Assembly: GCF_018080005.1 (NCBI RefSeq)
Contig: NZ_CP073015.1
Span: 1,798,001-1,862,000, forward strand
Length of the DNA: 64,000 nucleotides
From: Flavobacterium sp. CS20
Lineage (GTDB): Bacteria > Bacteroidota > Bacteroidia > Flavobacteriales > Flavobacteriaceae
Direction: 5' to 3'
The position numbers and the translations under genes are program-made. Positions 17,439 to 26,049 of the stretch are shown here, piece by piece. Position 1 is the first letter of the stretch; each line of letters starts with the position of its first letter. The notes under the pieces are model-generated. The model ran no database searches. It was given only the letters and a program-made list of their open reading frames with translations, and was not told the origin of the DNA.

Positions 17439-20045
17439 CTATTTGTTTAAATGGTTCAAATATTGATCAAGGTTTTTATAAATTTGGACTATACTATAAT
17501 TTTCATCTGAGATGGCAAAGTAATTAAAATCTTTTGAAATTTTTCCTTCTTTGATTAAAATTTCTGCTAAACCTTGTGCTCCTAATAGACTATTTAGACC
17601 AGAAATAACTACAAAATTTTGTGAAGAAGTGTAAATTTCTTTGTTGATTCTAAAATCATATTCTAAATCTTCAAAGCTGGTTTTTAATTGTTTCAAAAAA
17701 TCTTCAAGAACCTGATTATCATTAAAGTAATAAACTAATTTATAAGTTTCTTGGTCGGTATCTGGCTTAAACTTGTTTTGCGTAACTTTGCTTTTCAGTT
17801 CCCTGTATCGCTTTTGAGCAAATTTACCTTCATCTGATTGTGGGTAAGTTAAGGCTACATAATTTAAGGCTTCTTTATAAGCTTCTATACCATCAATTTT
17901 GGCTATTGCATAAGCTTTTAGCAATTCAAACTTAGGAGCTATGGGTCGGCCAACGAGTTGCTTTGTGTAAATGTCTGCTTGCTGAATTACATAATCATAC
18001 TGTTGATTTTCGTATGCTTTGTAGAGATTTTTATATATATTTTGGGGATTATTTTCGCTGTCTTTAAATTTTTTAGGATTTAAAAGTAAGGTCGCATATT
18101 CGCTTTCAGGATATTCGTTTATTATTTTATTTTTCCATTTGTTTTTGGCGTCAGTATTTTGTTGTGCTTCCGCAATTAGGTAAAGATTGTAAATACTCGG
18201 CAAAATTAAGCGTTCTTCTGGATGGCTATCAAGTAAGTTTTCAAATTTATCTTTTGCTAACTGGTATTCTTTGAATTTTTCTTTATAAATCACGCCGAGT
18301 TGATAGTAGGCAAAATTACGATCTATCCAAAGGCTATCAATTATATTTTGGTCTGTTGGAATTTGTGAAATATAAGTTTCAGGCTGATATTTTGGATCGT
18401 TTTCAAAAGGATCTACATCTTCTTTATTTTCTTCTTCATTATTTTTGGTATTTCTTTTGCCACCATATTTCCAATTATCGTTTAGTTCAATATTGCCCCA
18501 AGTTTGTTTAAATTCGAGCAATCCTTTTTGAGCTTGATTGGTATCATAAAAATAAAAACTTGCATTGCCTGAAGAATTTTCTCTGTTGTTTGATGTATTG
18601 TTTCTATCAAGACCTAATTTGCTTTGATTTTTAACACTATTTCTTTTAAATGTAGGTGATGAACTGTTAAGAGCTTTTTGAGATGCTGATTGTTGTGCAA
18701 AAACACTTTGAGCTTCTTCTTTAAGGTTTTCTACATAATTATTAAAATAAGCAAGCTGTTCTTCTTTATTCATTTCAACCAACTTAATTATGCTATCTTT
18801 TTCGTTGGCAATACTTTCGTACTTTATAACATCGTCTAAGCTTTTTCTTTTTTTAGCAATAATTCTATACTCGCGTTTACTTTTATCTATATGGGTTAAT
18901 GTGCTGTCGTAATAAGCTCCAGCGGTTTTATAATTATTTTGGTCAAAATAAATTTGTGCTAATCTTAAATAATCTCTTGAATATAAGTATTTGTCTTTTG
19001 GATTTCTTGCAAGCGATTTGTTGTAATAATCTATAGCTAAATCAATAGAATCTAAATCGTTATGGTATTCAGCATAATCGAAATAAATAAAATCTAAAAA
19101 CGGTCTATTTTCTCGATTTTCCATCAATTCGTTGTATTGGCTTTTCATGTAAGCATAATCTACAGTATCCTGATTTATATTTTTAAGTCGCTCAAGCTTG
19201 GCGTGAATCATATAATCACGAGGCGATTTGCGGTTGAGATCAATCACTTTTTGATAGGTATAGTTGGCACTATCCATTTGATTGAGTTGGTCAAAAAGTT
19301 GAGCTTTTATGTATAGAAAACGTCCTTTTTTATGATTATCTTTTGTATAATAAATTGCTTTATTTAAAGGTTCAATGGCTTGATTATAATTATTGTTCAA
19401 AATATGAGCTTCGGCTAAAATGCTATTGAGGTGAGTTTGTTCTTCCTCGGTTAAATCAGAATATTCAGATTGAATTTTGAGGAGGTTTTGCAAAGCCAAT
19501 TCGTAATAGTTAAGCCGCATATTGACTTTTTCTGTCCAAATTTTAGCATCTACAATACCACTACTTTCAGGATAATGGTTCAGGACATAACGAAAAGCAT
19601 CTTTGGCTTGAATATAACGATGACTGTAGTAGCGAGCTTTGCCGAGAAGAATAAAAGCTTCATCAATTTGATAGTTATATTCTTCTCCAGCAATATACAT
19701 GGAGTGTTTTTGAATAGCTTTAGTCGCTTTTTCTTCAGCTCTTTTAAAATCAGGATTTTTAGCTTCGTTTTGTTGAGTTTTGGTTTCAAAAATATCGGGA
19801 GTTGGTGGCTTTTCTTGCATGCGTTCTACAGGCAAAATGTCCCAATAATTTTCAGGATATTCGGTTTCAACAGTTTGAATCCCATCTTCAACTGCTAAAT
19901 TGCCGTGATAAATGGTATTGTAATAGGTGTTCATCGCATGCCAATTGCGGTTGACAAACTTGTTCTTTTGTGTTGAACATGCAGAAACGAGCAATGCGAG
20001 AATTACTAAAGATAAAAAATTATTGATGTTAAATTTCAAATTCAA
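17439..20045 (-). CDS. sprE: Type IX secretion/gliding lipoprotein SprE (PorW)-like
   Basis: The 868-residue protein has a lipobox (LLVSAC, Cys23), then many TPR-like helical repeats (for example DEAFILLGKARYYSHRYIQAKDAF, about 130-155) and a long Asn/Ser/Glu-rich linker near 470-560. The N-terminal NRNWHAMNTYYNTIYHGN is a hallmark of SprE/PorW, a lipoprotein needed for type IX secretion in Flavobacterium johnsoniae and Porphyromonas gingivalis. Length fits. It leads the row sprE-bactofilin-atpZ. A -7 box is present upstream at 20104-20111. No frame damage. Confidence 0.88.
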   Translation of the reverse strand: MNLKFNINNFLSLVILALLVSACSTQKNKFVNRNWHAMNTYYNTIYHGNLAVEDGIQTVETEYPENYWDILPVERMQEKPPTPDIFETKTQQNEAKNPDFKRAEEKATKAIQKHSMYIAGEEYNYQIDEAFILLGKARYYSHRYIQAKDAFRYVLNHYPESSGIVDAKIWTEKVNMRLNYYELALQNLLKIQSEYSDLTEEEQTHLNSILAEAHILNNNYNQAIEPLNKAIYYTKDNHKKGRFLYIKAQLFDQLNQMDSANYTYQKVIDLNRKSPRDYMIHAKLERLKNINQDTVDYAYMKSQYNELMENRENRPFLDFIYFDYAEYHNDLDSIDLAIDYYNKSLARNPKDKYLYSRDYLRLAQIYFDQNNYKTAGAYYDSTLTHIDKSKREYRIIAKKRKSLDDVIKYESIANEKDSIIKLVEMNKEEQLAYFNNYVENLKEEAQSVFAQQSASQKALNSSSPTFKRNSVKNQSKLGLDRNNTSNNRENSSGNASFYFYDTNQAQKGLLEFKQTWGNIELNDNWKYGGKRNTKNNEEENKEDVDPFENDPKYQPETYISQIPTDQNIIDSLWIDRNFAYYQLGVIYKEKFKEYQLAKDKFENLLDSHPEERLILPSIYNLYLIAEAQQNTDAKNKWKNKIINEYPESEYATLLLNPKKFKDSENNPQNIYKNLYKAYENQQYDYVIQQADIYTKQLVGRPIAPKFELLKAYAIAKIDGIEAYKEALNYVALTYPQSDEGKFAQKRYRELKSKVTQNKFKPDTDQETYKLVYYFNDNQVLEDFLKQLKTSFEDLEYDFRINKEIYTSSQNFVVISGLNSLLGAQGLAEILIKEGKISKDFNYFAISDENYSIVQIYKNLDQYLNHLNK

Positions 20046-20103
20046 AAAAATTGACGTCAGTTGGATAACAAGTTATTATGTAAATTATTATAAAATCACT
20101 TGA

Positions 20104-20111
20104 CAAAAATA
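20104..20111 (-). promoter_or_regulatory. -7 promoter box for sprE
   Basis: Reads TATTTTTG on the minus strand, a perfect TAnnTTTG, 58 bases before the sprE ATG. The leader is of normal length. No clear -33 match. Confidence 0.45.
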
Positions 20112-20210
20112 GGGTTCTTTTTGGAAACAGAAGACAATTTAATTATTTGAAAAGAAATTTGCTATCAGGTATAAGTTGATTTTTGTAATTTTAATTTTTT
20201 AATCCACTTT

Positions 20211-21389
20211 ATGAAACATGCTTATCAACAAGCCAAATCCCTTCTGCAAAAGGCTCAATCTTCAAACGGTTTTTTGGTCGCCGTTAATGAAATAGCCAAT
20301 TATAAACGCATTTGGGCTAGAGATGGTGTCATTTGTGGTTTAGCTACTTTACTAGATGGCGATAAAGACTTGGTCAAAACAATGAAAGATACTTTAGAAA
20401 CTCTAGCCAAACATCAGCATCAATTCGGGAATATTCCTTCTAATGTCAATGTAGAAACGGGAGAAGTTAGTTTTGGCGGTTTGGCGGGTCGTGTAGATAC
20501 TTTAGCTTGGTTTGTTATTGGAGTTTGTCAGTATTCAGCTTTCACTGATGAGCGTTCTTTTTTTGACAAGATGAAACCTGGTATGCAAAAATGTTTTAAA
20601 CTTATGCAAGCTTGGGAATTTAATCACAGCGATTTGATGTATGTGCCTAGAAGTGGCAATTGGGCTGATGAATATCCCACCGAAGGTTTTATTTTGTATG
20701 ACCAACTCCTTAGAGTTTGGGCTATGAGATGTTATTTGCATTTTGAAAAAGATGATAATTTAGCACAAAAACATAAAGCTATTCTTGCTAAAATTCAATT
20801 AAACTACAAAAAGCAAGATGAAACGACAAATGTTTATCATCCTAAAGCTTATAAACAGCTCAAAAAACTAGATTATTGGGCAGTTAGCCTTGAGCCTGCG
20901 GGCTATCAAACCCAATTTGACGCTTTTGCTAATAGTTTGGCATTAATGCTTAATATTGGCAATGATGAATCTGATAAAAAACTACTAACCTATTGTCTAA
21001 ATCTACAAAATCAGCTTAAACTAAATTTGCTTCCTGCTTTTTGGACCGTCATTACAGAAAAAGATAAAGATTGGAATTTGTTGACTAATAATTGTAAATA
21101 CGAATTTAGAAACTATCCTTATCAATTTCATAACGGAGGCACATGACTTGTAATCAATGGATTTTATGGAATTGGATTATGTCTTCAAGGTAAACAAAAA
21201 GAAGCTAAAGATGTTTTGGAACAAATAAATTTGCTCAACGCTAAGTTCGATTGGGGGTTTTATGAAAATTTTGATTCTAAAACACAAGAGCCGAACGGTG
21301 TGAAATTTTGCACTTGGAGTGCAAGATCAACAATGATGCTTACTGAATTTTTAAATGGAAAACAATGGATTGGACTCAAAAACCTATAG
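20211..21389 (+). pseudogene. Six-hairpin glycosidase (amylo-alpha-1,6-glucosidase / neutral-invertase-like), in-frame stop
   Basis: About 392 residues in a single frame, interrupted by TGA at 21144-21146. Before it the protein reads RIWARDGVICGLA (33-45), GRVDTLAWFV (93-102), SGNWADEYP (148-156, candidate acid Asp153) and ends QFHNGGT. After it, still in frame, comes VINGFYGIGLCLQGKQKEA to KQWIGLKNL. Relatives have Trp-Pro at the stop, so TGA-CTT is explained by two transitions from TGG-CCT. The last 25 bases overlap the fructokinase start, so they are one transcription unit. With a fructokinase next door, the substrate is more likely sucrose than glycogen (inference). The lesion could be a real null mutation or a base-call error. 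Confidence 0.75.
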
Positions 21390-22300
21390 ACGTCATTTCC
21401 ACTGGCGAAATTCTCATCGATATGATTGGGCAACAAATGGATTGCCCGTTATCTGAAACTATTGAATTTCAGCGTTTTGTAGGTGGTTCGCCTGCAAATG
21501 TAGCTTTTAATTTAAACACGTTAAAATCAAATGTTCATTTTATAGGCAGTATTGGTCAAGATGGTTTGGGTAAATATATTTTAAGTGAATTTAAATCTCA
21601 TAATTTAGCGATTAAAGGATTAAATCAAAGTTCAAAATTACCCACTACTCTAATCTTAGTTTCAAAAACCAGCCAAACTCCAGATTTCATTCCTTACCGA
21701 GGAGCTGATACTCAGATAAATTCAAACATGTTTTCAAAAGAAATTCTCCAACAAACCAAAGTGTTTCATACCACTTGTTTTGCTTTATCTAAAAACCCCG
21801 CACAAAATTCAATTTTAAAAGCGACTAAAACAGCTAAAACATTAGGTGCTGAATTGAGTATAGATTTGAATTATGCGTCACAAATTTGGTCAGACAAAAC
21901 AGAAGCTGAAGTTATTATAGGAGAATACCTTCACCTGAATCCTTTATTGAAAATAAGCGAAGATGATGTGAGTCGTCTTCTTGACGCGTCTTTGAGTCAC
22001 CAAGAAATTTTTAATTACTTTCAAAGTAAACACGGTGTAAAACGCATTTACTTAACCCTAGGAAGTCAAGGTGTTAAATATTTAGATATACATGGCAAAA
22101 TCAATCATCTTCCAGCACAACCTATCAAAGAGATCAAAGACGTTACAGGAGCTGGCGATGCTTTTTGGTCTGGGTTTTTATATGGGTTTACAAAAAAATT
22201 TGACCAAGAGCAATGTTTGAAAATGGCGTTAAAATTGTCTGCTATTAAACTTCAGCACGTTGGTGGGCTTTCTGAAAACTTGAATTTGTTTTTGGAGTAA
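21365..22300 (+). CDS. Fructokinase-like PfkB family sugar kinase
   Basis: The 311-residue ribokinase-fold kinase has the N-terminal motif GGSPANVAFNLNTL (about 41-54), the di-Gly substrate-binding region, and the C-terminal DVTGAGDAFWSGFLYGF with catalytic Asp in GAGD. STGEILIDMIG at the N-terminus is typical of fructokinases. ATG at 21365 lies inside the end of the glycosidase gene (25-base overlap). The enzyme would phosphorylate the fructose released by the upstream hydrolase. Substrate specificity is inferred from family resemblance and context. Confidence 0.88.
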   Translation: MDWTQKPIDVISTGEILIDMIGQQMDCPLSETIEFQRFVGGSPANVAFNLNTLKSNVHFIGSIGQDGLGKYILSEFKSHNLAIKGLNQSSKLPTTLILVSKTSQTPDFIPYRGADTQINSNMFSKEILQQTKVFHTTCFALSKNPAQNSILKATKTAKTLGAELSIDLNYASQIWSDKTEAEVIIGEYLHLNPLLKISEDDVSRLLDASLSHQEIFNYFQSKHGVKRIYLTLGSQGVKYLDIHGKINHLPAQPIKEIKDVTGAGDAFWSGFLYGFTKKFDQEQCLKMALKLSAIKLQHVGGLSENLNLFLE

Positions 22301-22572
22301 TATAAAGTTCATCTTTATTACCAATACTAAAGAAATGTTCTAAATCGCTTACATTGAATTGATCTTTTAAATTCTACTTGAGCAAAAGTTTATTAAAAGT
22401 TTATTTTAGAAAGATCAAAAAATCATATTGTCTTATTAAAACAAAATGGGTTAATATCCTACAAAATCGGGATGACTTCACTGAACTCGTGCCTCGCTCG
22501 GGATAAACATTTTGGCAGATGTTCAATACAGTACTTCACGTCTCTCAGAGTTATGAACAGATTTTCTTTTAT
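22301..22572. other. Gap with no supported gene between fructokinase and the tRNA terminator
   Basis: Apart from the terminator and tRNA further on, I see no promoter, repeat or ORF I would defend. A stretch near 22485-22550 (GGGATGAC, TGCCTCGCTCGGGAT) faintly resembles decayed hairpin elements seen elsewhere in these genomes. Confidence 0.4.
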
Positions 22573-22604
22573 AAAAAAAGCCTCTCAATAAAAAGAGAAG
22601 CTTT
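22573..22604 (-). terminator. Intrinsic terminator of tRNA-Leu
   Basis: On the minus strand, stem AAAGCTTCTC / GAGAGGCTTT (one mismatch) closes a short A/T loop and is followed by seven T. It starts about 34 bases beyond the tRNA 3' end. Orientation and T-run fit rho-independent termination. Confidence 0.7.
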
Positions 22605-22637
22605 GTGATTTGCCCCACACTAAGCGGAGATAAAGTG

Positions 22638-22719
22638 TACGGGCGGAGAGACTCGAACTCTCACACCTCTCGGCACTAGATCCTAAGTCTAGCGTGTCTA
22701 CCAATTCCACCACGCCCGC
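22638..22719 (-). tRNA. tRNA-Leu (anticodon UAG)
   Basis: Minus-strand cloverleaf of 82 bases. Acceptor arm GCGGGCG pairs with CGCCCGT (first pair G-U), then discriminator A. D-arm GGTGGAATTGGTAGACAC. Anticodon stem CTAGA/TCTAG encloses loop CTTAGGA with anticodon TAG. The long variable region (about TGCCGAGAGGTG) is the class II type of tRNA-Leu. T-arm GAGAG TTCGAGT CTCTC. CCA is not encoded. An intrinsic terminator follows. Confidence 0.95.
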
Positions 22720-22779
22720 AAAATTTTTTGCAAATATAAATAATGTCTGTGATTAAAAAATCAAATTGAAACCAAATTT

Positions 22780-23217
22780 TTAGTTAAAAACTCGAATACT
22801 ATCACCATTAGCATTAAGCTGATAATTCATCAAAGCAAAAGACAGACCATCGTCAAGGGGTTGACCTGTAATCAAACTATATGAATTTGGATTTTGACAA
22901 GTCGATACTGCAGATAAACCATCAATTTGAAGTCTAGTGCAGTTGCTAGGAATTTCATTGGGGTCAGAAGCATCCCAAGCTAAAAATCCGCTCCCGGTGT
23001 TCACTACAATAATACCATCATTTCCAATGCCTTGTCCACCAACATATACGGCATTGCCAGTAAAGTTAAGCGGACTAAATTGAGGTAAAGTTAAATTTAA
23101 AATAATATCAAACTGAACATTCAATAAGTTCGGATTATTTTGTCTAGCATTATCATCACTACAAGCCTGTAGTCCAACACAAGTGATAAAAATTGACAAC
23201 ATAAGTTTAAGATTCAT
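22780..23217 (-). CDS. Lipoprotein, possibly a Rieske-fold relative without cluster ligands
   Basis: A 145-residue protein with lipobox LQAC (Cys19). The body is beta-rich with FTGNAVYVGGQGIGNDGIIVVN, FLAWDASDPNEIPSNCTRL, STCQNPNSYSL and a final YQLNANGDSIRVFN. This order (G-rich strand, D-x-x-C-P-like segment, second Cys/Asn turn, final strand) recalls small Rieske-like lipoproteins often found beside greA in Flavobacteriia, but the C-x-H and C-x-x-H ligands of a [2Fe-2S] centre are missing. Structure-only resemblance is an inference; function unknown. Confidence 0.6.
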   Translation of the reverse strand: MNLKLMLSIFITCVGLQACSDDNARQNNPNLLNVQFDIILNLTLPQFSPLNFTGNAVYVGGQGIGNDGIIVVNTGSGFLAWDASDPNEIPSNCTRLQIDGLSAVSTCQNPNSYSLITGQPLDDGLSFALMNYQLNANGDSIRVFN

Positions 23218-23256
23218 AAAATTTAAGGTTTATTTTTTTAATATTCGCAAATTTAC

Positions 23257-23264
23257 TACTTTTG
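23257..23264 (+). promoter_or_regulatory. -7 promoter box for greA
   Basis: TACTTTTG, a perfect TAnnTTTG, 55 bases before the greA ATG. It is followed almost at once by the hairpin at 23272-23299. No clear -33 box. Confidence 0.5.
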
Positions 23265-23271
23265 TAAGTTC

Positions 23272-23299
23272 AATCCCGTTGTATTCGGGATTTTTGTTT
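23272..23299 (+). terminator. Terminator-like hairpin in the greA leader (possible attenuator)
   Basis: AATCCCG (23272-23278) and CGGGATT (23286-23292) pair around a 7-nt loop, followed by a T-rich tail TTTTTGTTTT. It lies eight bases after the putative -7 box and 20 bases before greA. It has the form of an intrinsic terminator on the plus strand, yet no plus-strand gene ends here, so an attenuator of greA is the natural reading (inference). Confidence 0.5.
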
Positions 23300-23319
23300 T
23301 TCATATAAATATAACGCAT

Positions 23320-23795
23320 ATGAGTAAGATTTCGTATTATACTGAAGAAGGATTGAAAAAACTAAAGAAAGAGTTAGACCAACTCAGAGATGTTGAGCGA
23401 CCAAAAGCTTCGCAAGCCATAGCTGATGCTAGGGATAAAGGCGACTTGAGTGAGAATGCAGAATATGATCTTGCTAAAGAAGCTCAAGGCATGCTTGAAA
23501 TGCAAATCGCCAAATTAGAAGAAATCGTAGCCAACGCCCGTGTGATTGATGAATCTCAGCTTGACACCTCTAAAGTTTTGATTCATAGTAATGTAAAAAT
23601 AAAAAACAAAGCCAATAACCAAACTTTGACCTACAAACTCGTAGCACAGAGTGAAGCTGATTTAAAATCTGGTAAAATATCTGTGGACTCCCCTATTGGT
23701 AAAGGTTTACTCGGTAAAAAGCTGGTGAAATTGCTAAAGTTACCGTCCCAAACGGAAAATTAGAATTTGAGATTTTAGAAGTTAGTAGAGATTAA
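23320..23795 (+). pseudogene. greA: Transcription elongation factor GreA, single-base frameshift
   Basis: GreA rescues back-tracked RNA polymerase by stimulating transcript cleavage. The N-terminal coiled coil is intact, including the acidic tip ARDKGDLSENAEYDLAKE (about 42-59). The C-terminal domain begins normally (SPIGKGLLGK), but one A seems lost from the run at 23716-23720. The frame as read ends with an unrelated tail at 23763; the other frame gives KAGEIAKVTVPNGKLEFEIL and stops at 23793-23795, the normal end for a 158-residue GreA. Probably a homopolymer error. Confidence 0.92.
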
Positions 23796-23839
23796 TTGCT
23801 TAACCCAGTTTGTGCTGAACGCTTTTTTTTATCTAAATC

Positions 23840-23938
23840 TTAAACCTGAGTAAAAAGAGAATTGGTTTCAAAATTTCTCTTTTTTAAAGCTTTTTCAAAT
23901 GCTTCACGATGCGTTTTGATATCTTTTACGTCTAACAT
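23840..23938 (-). other. Short ORF resembling a seryl-tRNA synthetase N-terminus
   Basis: This 32-codon minus-strand frame begins MLDVKDIKTHREAFEKALKK and stops after NSLFTQV. The opening MLD with a following K-R-rich helix recalls the N-terminus of SerRS. It could be the remnant of a rearrangement or chance. The rest of the 319-base gap (23796-24114) holds only a palindrome near its right end. Confidence 0.2.
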
Positions 23939-24081
23939 GCCAAAAATTTATGGTGTAAATTAATTGGCAAATTTAGTAAAAGCTTTGGTTACAATTGAAG
24001 ATTAAATAGAAATTATACAAAGCATAATGTAATTCAACTTTTTATCAAATTTGATATTTTTATTTTAATAAATTTTAAATT

Positions 24082-24099
24082 AAATTAGCTAGCTAATTT
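24082..24099. promoter_or_regulatory. Perfect 18-bp palindrome upstream of an orphan secreted protein
   Basis: AAATTAGCTAGCTAATTT is a perfect palindrome ending 15 bases before the ATG at 24115. Its position suits an operator or a message-end hairpin; no regulator is encoded next to it. Evidence is symmetry only. Confidence 0.4.
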
Positions 24100-24114
24100 G
24101 ACAATCAATTAATT

Positions 24115-25089
24115 ATGAAAACTATAATATACATTTTTAGCCTAATGTTTTCGTTTTGTTTATTCTTTAACTACTCGCATTCTTATTCGCAAAACTCCCA
24201 TATCAATACCGAGGGTTTATATAATGCTGAATTTATAGATAATATATTTATTGGGCATTTTGAGGATCTCGAAAATAAAAATGATAATGAGTTTCAAATC
24301 ATGTTTTTTGATGGCTATTTAAAAACCTATGGGGAACAATGTGATGCCTATTTGCCAAAAGATAAAGTTAAAATCATGAAACAAGTTTGTAAAACAGAGC
24401 GGGTAACAACAGATTACCTTGGCACAGAAACCAGTAGATATTGTATTGAGTGGAAATGGGAATGGACTGGCTTATATGCACGTAAAGATTTATATGAAGC
24501 TAAAATGAACTTACAAAATAAATTTAGTGATGACGCTTTAAGAAGTACACTAGAAAAAATGACTAACCCCAATGCTGTAGGTAACTCTGTTGACCTAATG
24601 CACAAAGCCAAAGCTTTAAATTATGATATGAGCCAGATATTAAAACTAAACCCTTGTGATAGCAAATCTCTAAGACGTTTCGAAGAAAATCTTATTGCCT
24701 TTTCTGAAAATAGAGAAGGTATAAGAATGAAAGAAGATAGTAAATATAAAAAAGTTAAAGATTTGGGCGGACCTACAGAGAAGCAAAACTTAACTCAACT
24801 CCTTAATGATTTGATTTATGACCAAGCCAAAACTTGGGCTGTAAATAAATATGTAAATAATAGCATATCAAATATATCAATTACCTCTAAAGACAACAAG
24901 GGTCGCCCTTCAGTTATTACAGCTTATTATAATTATTCAAGCTTTTTTGGCAAAAGTCAAGGTTGGGCGAGGATAGTTTTTGATAATGGTTTACCTAAGT
25001 GCATATACTTTCATGATTATCCAAATAACTGTAAAACTCCTAAAGCAAATATTGTCAACAACTATGCCCTAAATAAATACAAAATTTGA
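24115..25089 (+). CDS. Orphan secreted protein
   Basis: The 324-residue protein has a signal peptide (MKTIIYIFSLMFSFCLFF to SYSQ). I do not recognise a family. Seven Cys are present in the mature part, several close together (CDAYLPKD, QVCKTER, SRYCIEW) and two near the end (LPKCIYF, NNCKTP), so disulfides are likely after export. A polar, Lys/Asp-rich helical middle (about 130-240) is followed by a beta-looking C-terminal part (ISNISITSKDNKGRPSVITAYY). No T9SS C-terminal domain signature is evident. It stands alone after greA with a palindrome in front. Confidence 0.75.
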   Translation: MKTIIYIFSLMFSFCLFFNYSHSYSQNSHINTEGLYNAEFIDNIFIGHFEDLENKNDNEFQIMFFDGYLKTYGEQCDAYLPKDKVKIMKQVCKTERVTTDYLGTETSRYCIEWKWEWTGLYARKDLYEAKMNLQNKFSDDALRSTLEKMTNPNAVGNSVDLMHKAKALNYDMSQILKLNPCDSKSLRRFEENLIAFSENREGIRMKEDSKYKKVKDLGGPTEKQNLTQLLNDLIYDQAKTWAVNKYVNNSISNISITSKDNKGRPSVITAYYNYSSFFGKSQGWARIVFDNGLPKCIYFHDYPNNCKTPKANIVNNYALNKYKI

Positions 25090-25152
25090 GATGAACTTGA
25101 AGCAATCATAAATAATTTCTTTTATCTTAGATAATTCATCCTATTAATATCT

Positions 25153-26046
25153 ATGATAAAGCCAGAATTACTATCACTTAATGACAAAGTTGCTATAATT
25201 TGTACAGCAAGGGCTGTTGATGAAAATGATTTAAAATCTGCTCTAAATATTCTTAATTCTTGGCAACTTCAACCCATCTTAGGACAAAGTATTGGATTAA
25301 AGCATCATCAGTTTGGCGGAACCGATGATGAAAGAGCGGCTGACTTACAACAACAAATTAACAACCCTGAAATAAAAGCCATTTGGTGTGCTAAAGGCGG
25401 TTATGGTACAGCCAGAATTATTGACCAAATAGATTTTACGCCATTGCTTAAAAATCCCAAATGGATCATTGGCTATTCTGATGTTACGGCTTTGCATTTA
25501 CATCTTCAAAATATAGGCCTCTGCAGTCTTCACGCTCAGATGCCAGTAGATATTGAAAATAAGTCTAAAAAAACTCATAAAAGTTTAAAGCAAAGCTTGT
25601 TTAAAAATCCTTTTAATATTTACTATAAATCAAAATTCAAATCTCAATCTGGTCAAGCCCAAGGTCAACTTATTGGTGGAAACTTATCGGTATTATACTC
25701 GGTTTTAGGCTCTGAATCTATAGCGAGTTTTAAAGATAAAATTTTATTTCTTGAAGATTTAGATGAATATCTCTATCACATAGATCGAATGATGTTGAGC
25801 TTGAGCAGGCAAGGTTTACTCAAGCAACTAAAAGGCCTTATCATAGGCGGAATGACTGATATGAATGACAACTCTACGCCTTTCGGAAAAACAGCTTATG
25901 AAATAATAGAGCATTACACAAAAGATTTGAAAATCCCAATAGCTTACAATTGCCCAGCCGGACATCAGTTTGAGAATATTGCATTAACTTTAGGGGCTAA
26001 AATAAATCTTAATGTAAAAAACAATAAAATCTCTATAGAATATTAA
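25153..26046 (+). CDS. LD-carboxypeptidase (peptidase S66 family)
   Basis: S66 enzymes cut the terminal D-Ala from the murein tetrapeptide in wall recycling. The 297-residue protein has the nucleophile motif in WIIGYSDVTALHLHL (Ser109), the conserved AKGGYGTARI before it, the Glu of FLEDLDEYLYHIDRM and the His of CPAGHQFENIALTLGA. Length is typical. It is followed three bases later by a yraN-family gene, an arrangement common in Bacteroidota. No signal peptide, so it is cytosolic. Confidence 0.9.
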   Translation: MIKPELLSLNDKVAIICTARAVDENDLKSALNILNSWQLQPILGQSIGLKHHQFGGTDDERAADLQQQINNPEIKAIWCAKGGYGTARIIDQIDFTPLLKNPKWIIGYSDVTALHLHLQNIGLCSLHAQMPVDIENKSKKTHKSLKQSLFKNPFNIYYKSKFKSQSGQAQGQLIGGNLSVLYSVLGSESIASFKDKILFLEDLDEYLYHIDRMMLSLSRQGLLKQLKGLIIGGMTDMNDNSTPFGKTAYEIIEHYTKDLKIPIAYNCPAGHQFENIALTLGAKINLNVKNNKISIEY

Positions 26047-26049
26047 CAC

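Noticed and set aside
21144..21146. Selenocysteine or general TGA recoding
   Set aside because: Relatives have Trp there, no SECIS-like hairpin is evident, and TGA is used as a normal stop elsewhere (for example MITE-free gene ends such as radA).
22280..22410. Minus-strand frame of about 43 codons containing DLEHFFSIGNKDELY
   Set aside because: No ATG at a sensible place, overlaps the end of the fructokinase gene, and shows no recognisable domain.
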